Positions 60,473 through 64,000 of a stretch of DNA of 64,000 bases are shown here, one piece after another. Position numbers and translations under genes: made by a program. The notes below the pieces were generated by a model. The model did no database searches. It had not been told where the DNA came from and saw nothing but the letters and a program-made list of their open reading frames with translations. This stretch comes from G963923955 sp963923955 (lineage in GTDB: Bacteria > Pseudomonadota > Gammaproteobacteria > Eutrophobiales > Eutrophobiaceae). Numbering within the stretch: the first letter of the stretch is position 1; each line of letters opens with the position of its first letter. Location: the NCBI GenBank assembly GCA_963923955.1, contig OZ000552.1, positions 2,232,001-2,296,000 of the forward strand. Reading direction: 5' to 3'.

Positions 60473-62998
60473 CTACTCGCCCGGGCAAGCCATATCCTGC
60501 GCGCTGGCTGATGCCAGCCGGATGTCGGAGAAGCTGAAGGCAAAGGGCGCGGTGGCGGTGAGCATGAACGGCGCACTGATCTTCGCCATATCAGCGCCGG
60601 CCTGTTGGTAGCAACGCAGCGGCACGGATAAGCGATGCCATTCGCCCATCGGCACGGCGCGCAGCGCAGCGCTGATGTCGATAACCGCAGCGCAATCCGG
60701 CCCACAGGCCACGCCCAGCATCACCTTAGCCGCAGGCGGCTGATCGATGCGAAGTTCTATCGCCAGCGCCATGTCGCCATTGGCCTGCCGGCGCAGGTCA
60801 AGCCGATCATCAGGCCCTTCCCCGTCCGCCAGCAAGATCGTTGCCGCCGCGCCCAACCAGGTGAGGCGGCGCGTATCTTCCTGCTGCGCACGATTGCCGG
60901 TGCCGTAGCGGATGCGCCCGGCCCGGCTTGTTCCCTCGGCGCCTGCCAGCGGCTGCTCGTCCATGCCCGGCTTGCGGAGCACCAAGCGCCAGGGCGAGAC
61001 CGCCCGCCCCTTGGCAAACCAGGTGTCTTTCGCTGTTGCGGCGTCCCCTGCCAAACCCGAATCCTCCGAGAGCAGGGGCAGATCACCCGCATCCGTATAG
61101 CGCAGGCCGTAGCCGAAGGCAAACAAGGGATCGTAGTCCGGCCCGCCCTTGTTTTGCGGCGGCTGAGTGGCGGTACGCGGCCAGGAAAAAGACAGGCGTC
61201 CGCTGAAGTCATGCTTGATTGCGCCATCCGGGCGGCGGAACAGCACATCGCTGATGCCGCCGCCTTCCGTGCCGGGCAGCCAGGCGGCGATGAAGGCAGT
61301 TGATGCGTTGAGCTCCGCATTCACCCACAGCGGCCGTCCGGAGAGAAATATGGATACCACCGGGATGCCGGCGGCCTGCAAGCGGCGCAGCAGCCCTAAC
61401 TCTTTTTCACCGGCAGGGTCATAGGCCAGGTGCTCCCGGTCGCCCTGAAACTCGGCGTAGGGATCTTCACCGAAGACCACGATGGCCACATCCGGGCGCT
61501 CGGCATAACGGCCATCGACGGCCAGCCGCGCCGTGCCGCCGGCGCTCTCCACTGCCGCCTTGATGCCGGAGAAAATGGACTGCCCTTTGGGGAATTGATC
61601 ATTGCCATGCCCGCCGCCCTGCCAGGACAGCGTCCAGCCGCCGGACTGCTTGGCGATATTATCAGCCCCGTCACCGGCGACCAGTACGCGCTGATTGGGG
61701 CGGAGCGGCAGCAACTGATTGTTGTTTTTTAACAAGACCAGCGACTCCCTGACCGCCTGCCGCGCCAAGGCGCGGTGGTCGGGGTGACCGAGCATGGCCA
61801 TATCGCCGGCATGGCGACGCTTTGATGGCCGGTCGGCATCAAACAGGCCGGCGCGTAGCTTGACCAGCAAGATACGCCGCACCGCCTCATCCAGCCGCGC
61901 CATGCTGATCGCCCCGCTGCGTACCTGCCCCAGCGTATTCTCATACAGCCCCCGCCAGCTGTCCGGGGCCATGAACATATCCAGGCCGGCGTTAAAAGCA
62001 ACCGGGCAACTCTCATTGGCGCAGGTCTCGACCTGCCCGTGCCCGTTCCAGTCGCCGACAAGCATGCCGGCAAAGCCGAGACGCTCGCGCAAGACACCGG
62101 TCAGCAGGCTACTATCGCCGTGTACCTTGCGCCCGTTCCAGCTGGAAAACGAGGCCATGATCGCCTGCACGCCGGCGGCAATGGCGCGCTCATAGACAAT
62201 GCCGTGCACGGCGCGCAGGGTGTGCTCATCCATGCGCGCATCGCCCTGGTCGCGCCCGCCCGCCGTGCCGCCATCGCCGATGAAGTGCTTGGCGGTGGCG
62301 ATGACCTTATCCGCGCTTAGAAAATCTTCCGTACCAGCCACGCCCTGCAAGCCCGTGATCAGCGCCGGCGCATAGGCCGCGACCAGCGCCGGATCCTCGC
62401 TGAAGCCCTCGTAGGTCCGGCCCCAGCGATCATCCTGCGGCACGGTCAGGGTGGGCGCAAAGGTCCAGTCATGGCCGGTCACGCGCAGCTCCTTGGCGGT
62501 GGCGGCGGCGATGGCATGCACCAGCGCCGGGTTATTGGCTGCGCCCAGGCCGATGTTGTGTGGGAAGATGGTGCCGCCGAACACATTATTATGGCCATGC
62601 ACGGCATCAATGCCCCACATGATGGGAATGGCAACCGCCACGCCGTTGGTGTCCATTGAGGCTTGATAGTAGGCATCGGCGGCCGCCAGCCACTCGTCTG
62701 CGGTGGCGTAAGGGCGTTCACCGGGTGCTGAATTGCCGCCGCTCAAGACCGAACCTAAGCGATAACGCCGTACCTCCGCCGGTGTTAGCGAATCACTGTC
62801 GGCCTGGATGACCTGCCCGACCTTCTGCTCCAAGGTCATGCGGGCGAGCAGGGCATCTACTCTTGCCTCCAGCACTGGATCCTTCGCAACGGGGGAGCGC
62901 ACCGGCGGCCAGAGGGCATCGCCCGCCGCCGGACTTGTCATCAAGACTGCGGCCAGCGACAAGCCGCCAACGGCAAGGACACAGGCCGACCGCATCAC
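60473..62998 (-). CDS. Exported glycoside hydrolase family 3 beta-glucosidase/exo-glucanase
   Basis: 841 residues with a signal peptide (SACVLAVGGLSLAAVLMTSPAAG). The GH3 N-terminal barrel contains KVGQVIQADSDSLTPAEV, KHFIGDGGTAGGRDQGD and the nucleophile aspartate in GFAGMLVGDWNGHG. The GH3 C-terminal domain follows (LVLLKNNNQLLPL, GEDPYAEFQGDREHL), then about 200 more residues that resemble the galactose-binding-like end of ExoP-type exo-1,3/1,4-beta-glucanases. Likely periplasmic release of glucose from beta-glucan oligomers. It lies 10 bases below the TonB receptor on the same strand, forming an operon. Confidence 0.93.
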   Translation of the reverse strand: MMRSACVLAVGGLSLAAVLMTSPAAGDALWPPVRSPVAKDPVLEARVDALLARMTLEQKVGQVIQADSDSLTPAEVRRYRLGSVLSGGNSAPGERPYATADEWLAAADAYYQASMDTNGVAVAIPIMWGIDAVHGHNNVFGGTIFPHNIGLGAANNPALVHAIAAATAKELRVTGHDWTFAPTLTVPQDDRWGRTYEGFSEDPALVAAYAPALITGLQGVAGTEDFLSADKVIATAKHFIGDGGTAGGRDQGDARMDEHTLRAVHGIVYERAIAAGVQAIMASFSSWNGRKVHGDSSLLTGVLRERLGFAGMLVGDWNGHGQVETCANESCPVAFNAGLDMFMAPDSWRGLYENTLGQVRSGAISMARLDEAVRRILLVKLRAGLFDADRPSKRRHAGDMAMLGHPDHRALARQAVRESLVLLKNNNQLLPLRPNQRVLVAGDGADNIAKQSGGWTLSWQGGGHGNDQFPKGQSIFSGIKAAVESAGGTARLAVDGRYAERPDVAIVVFGEDPYAEFQGDREHLAYDPAGEKELGLLRRLQAAGIPVVSIFLSGRPLWVNAELNASTAFIAAWLPGTEGGGISDVLFRRPDGAIKHDFSGRLSFSWPRTATQPPQNKGGPDYDPLFAFGYGLRYTDAGDLPLLSEDSGLAGDAATAKDTWFAKGRAVSPWRLVLRKPGMDEQPLAGAEGTSRAGRIRYGTGNRAQQEDTRRLTWLGAAATILLADGEGPDDRLDLRRQANGDMALAIELRIDQPPAAKVMLGVACGPDCAAVIDISAALRAVPMGEWHRLSVPLRCYQQAGADMAKISAPFMLTATAPFAFSFSDIRLASASAQDMACPGE

Positions 62999-63008
62999 AG
63001 GCCGCCCC

Positions 63009-64000
63009 CTAGAACCTCACTCGAAGGCGCACACCGGCGGTGCGGGGGCGGGCGAAGAAGCGGGTGTTGTCGCGTTGGGTGATGATGATGGCCTGCTCAT
63101 TCTGCACATCGGTGATGTTATTCACATAGCCCTCAAGGCGGAACTTGTCCCCCTGCCCCAGCGTATAGCCGATGCCGGCATCGAAGGTCCAATAGCCACT
63201 TACCCGATCCACCAGACGCATCTTGTCGCCGTCTGACAAGTCGGGGTTATACACGCGGCCATTGAAGATGGTCATGTATTGGGAAGAGCGATAGCCGGCG
63301 GAGAAGATGACATCGAGAGTGCCGCTCTCAAAGGAGAATGCCTTGCTGAGCGAGGCGTTTAGTTGCACTTCGGGCGTGCGCGGCAGGCGGTGGCCTTCTA
63401 TGGAGCGCTCTACCGCGTTGCAGGCCGCGTTTATCGCAAAGCCGGCGTTGGGCAAACAGGGGTTGCCTCCCACATAATTGCCAGCATCAGGCGTACCGTT
63501 CAGCACCCCGTACTGCGCCGAGAATTCAAAACGGCTGTCCTGTACCGTCCGTGAGTTGACGATCTTGGCACCGCCCAGCCACAGCAGGGTGTAATCCACG
63601 TTCCAGCCGGACGGCAGGTAGAGACCGCCATCAAACTGTACGCCATAGATCTCAGCATCTGAGGCATTGAAGGTGAAGGATACGATGTTGTCCCGCGCAT
63701 CGGCCAAGGCTTCGGAAGAATCACCGACAGCCAGACCGGCAAAGTTGATGATCTGTCCGGTGGAGACCAGGTTGGTCACCTGATAGTCATCGTAGTCGTA
63801 GTAAAAGCCGCTGACGTTGAACACCGCGCTGCCCAGCCGGGTGCCCAGATCAAATTCGTTCTTTGAGCCCAGCTCAAACAGGCGCACGCTCTCTTCCTTA
63901 TAAGTGGGCGCGACACCAGTACCGTCAAACACCGCCCGGGCCGGCGGCGGCACCAGGCCGGGCGCAGCCGGCGGCGGGGTTTCTATGGTCGGCACATTAT
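63009..64000 (-). CDS. TonB-dependent receptor (N-terminal part outside the window)
   Basis: Beta-barrel C-terminal part of about 330 residues; the start lies beyond 64000. Barrel strands such as LFELGSKNEFDLGTRLGSAV, FDGGLYLPSGWNVDYTLLW and the end ARPRTAGVRLRVRF (final F) mark it as a TonB receptor. It is the upstream partner of the GH3 gene and presumably brings beta-glucan oligosaccharides into the periplasm. Plug domain, TonB box and promoter cannot be seen. Confidence 0.9.
   Translation of the reverse strand, partial: NVPTIETPPPAAPGLVPPPARAVFDGTGVAPTYKEESVRLFELGSKNEFDLGTRLGSAVFNVSGFYYDYDDYQVTNLVSTGQIINFAGLAVGDSSEALADARDNIVSFTFNASDAEIYGVQFDGGLYLPSGWNVDYTLLWLGGAKIVNSRTVQDSRFEFSAQYGVLNGTPDAGNYVGGNPCLPNAGFAINAACNAVERSIEGHRLPRTPEVQLNASLSKAFSFESGTLDVIFSAGYRSSQYMTIFNGRVYNPDLSDGDKMRLVDRVSGYWTFDAGIGYTLGQGDKFRLEGYVNNITDVQNEQAIIITQRDNTRFFARPRTAGVRLRVRF

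Overview
The window is bacterial chromosome with the gene stock of a free-living gammaproteobacterium: HspQ, UbiK, ApaG-ApaH, ComM, MltF, TorF-type porin, malate synthase G, class III PHA synthase and several TonB-dependent receptors. Genes are dense and non-phage. I cannot place it below class level. It carries a dispersed dRS3-like inverted repeat (core GTCATTCC...GGAAT) in three intergenic clusters.

Layout. 1-3239: end of a cyclic-nucleotide/rhodanese protein, aroE, and the two membrane subunits of a TRAP transporter with no solute-binding protein beside them. 3240-4215: the largest gene-free stretch, holding DnaA-box-like sites and repeats. 4216-7223: nitrogen module (porin, PII, AmtB, second PII) behind a sigma-54 promoter and an NtrC-type site. 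7300-12869: ubiK, comM, apaG, apaH, a PhoX-like phosphatase and a Sel1-repeat protein. 12943-19021: a two-gene helicase-nuclease of AddAB type. 19161-26595: egtD, an amino-acid symporter, hspQ, tRNA-Ser(CGA) with odd hairpins behind it, mltF, msrB and an MFS-PlsC fusion. 26701-35322: amidohydrolase, a TonB receptor broken at a run of 20 C, a TetR regulator, a metallo-beta-lactamase-fold protein and a second, intact TonB receptor. 35431-38863: aroC, GAF-HD-GYP and a HIT protein.

39129-51005 is the most interesting region: a lipid island on one strand. Its first half (fatty acyl-AMP ligase, NAD-dependent reductase, acyl carrier protein, serine palmitoyltransferase-like enzyme) has the make-up and order of the Caulobacter ceramide genes. 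Its second half (HpnL-like, squalene synthase-like, HpnG, HpnN, a CDP-alcohol phosphatidyltransferase, HpnA) looks like hopanoid genes, but no squalene-hopene cyclase is in the window. 51263-55617 holds phaC-phaE and malate synthase G. 56015-64000 is a beta-glucan utilisation locus: LacI regulator, glucokinase, sugar porter, GH3 glucosidase and a TonB receptor that runs off the window.

Two long homopolymer tracts, C20 inside a TonB receptor and G11 upstream of the ceramide-like operon, suggest slipped-strand switching of surface functions, if they are not sequencing errors.
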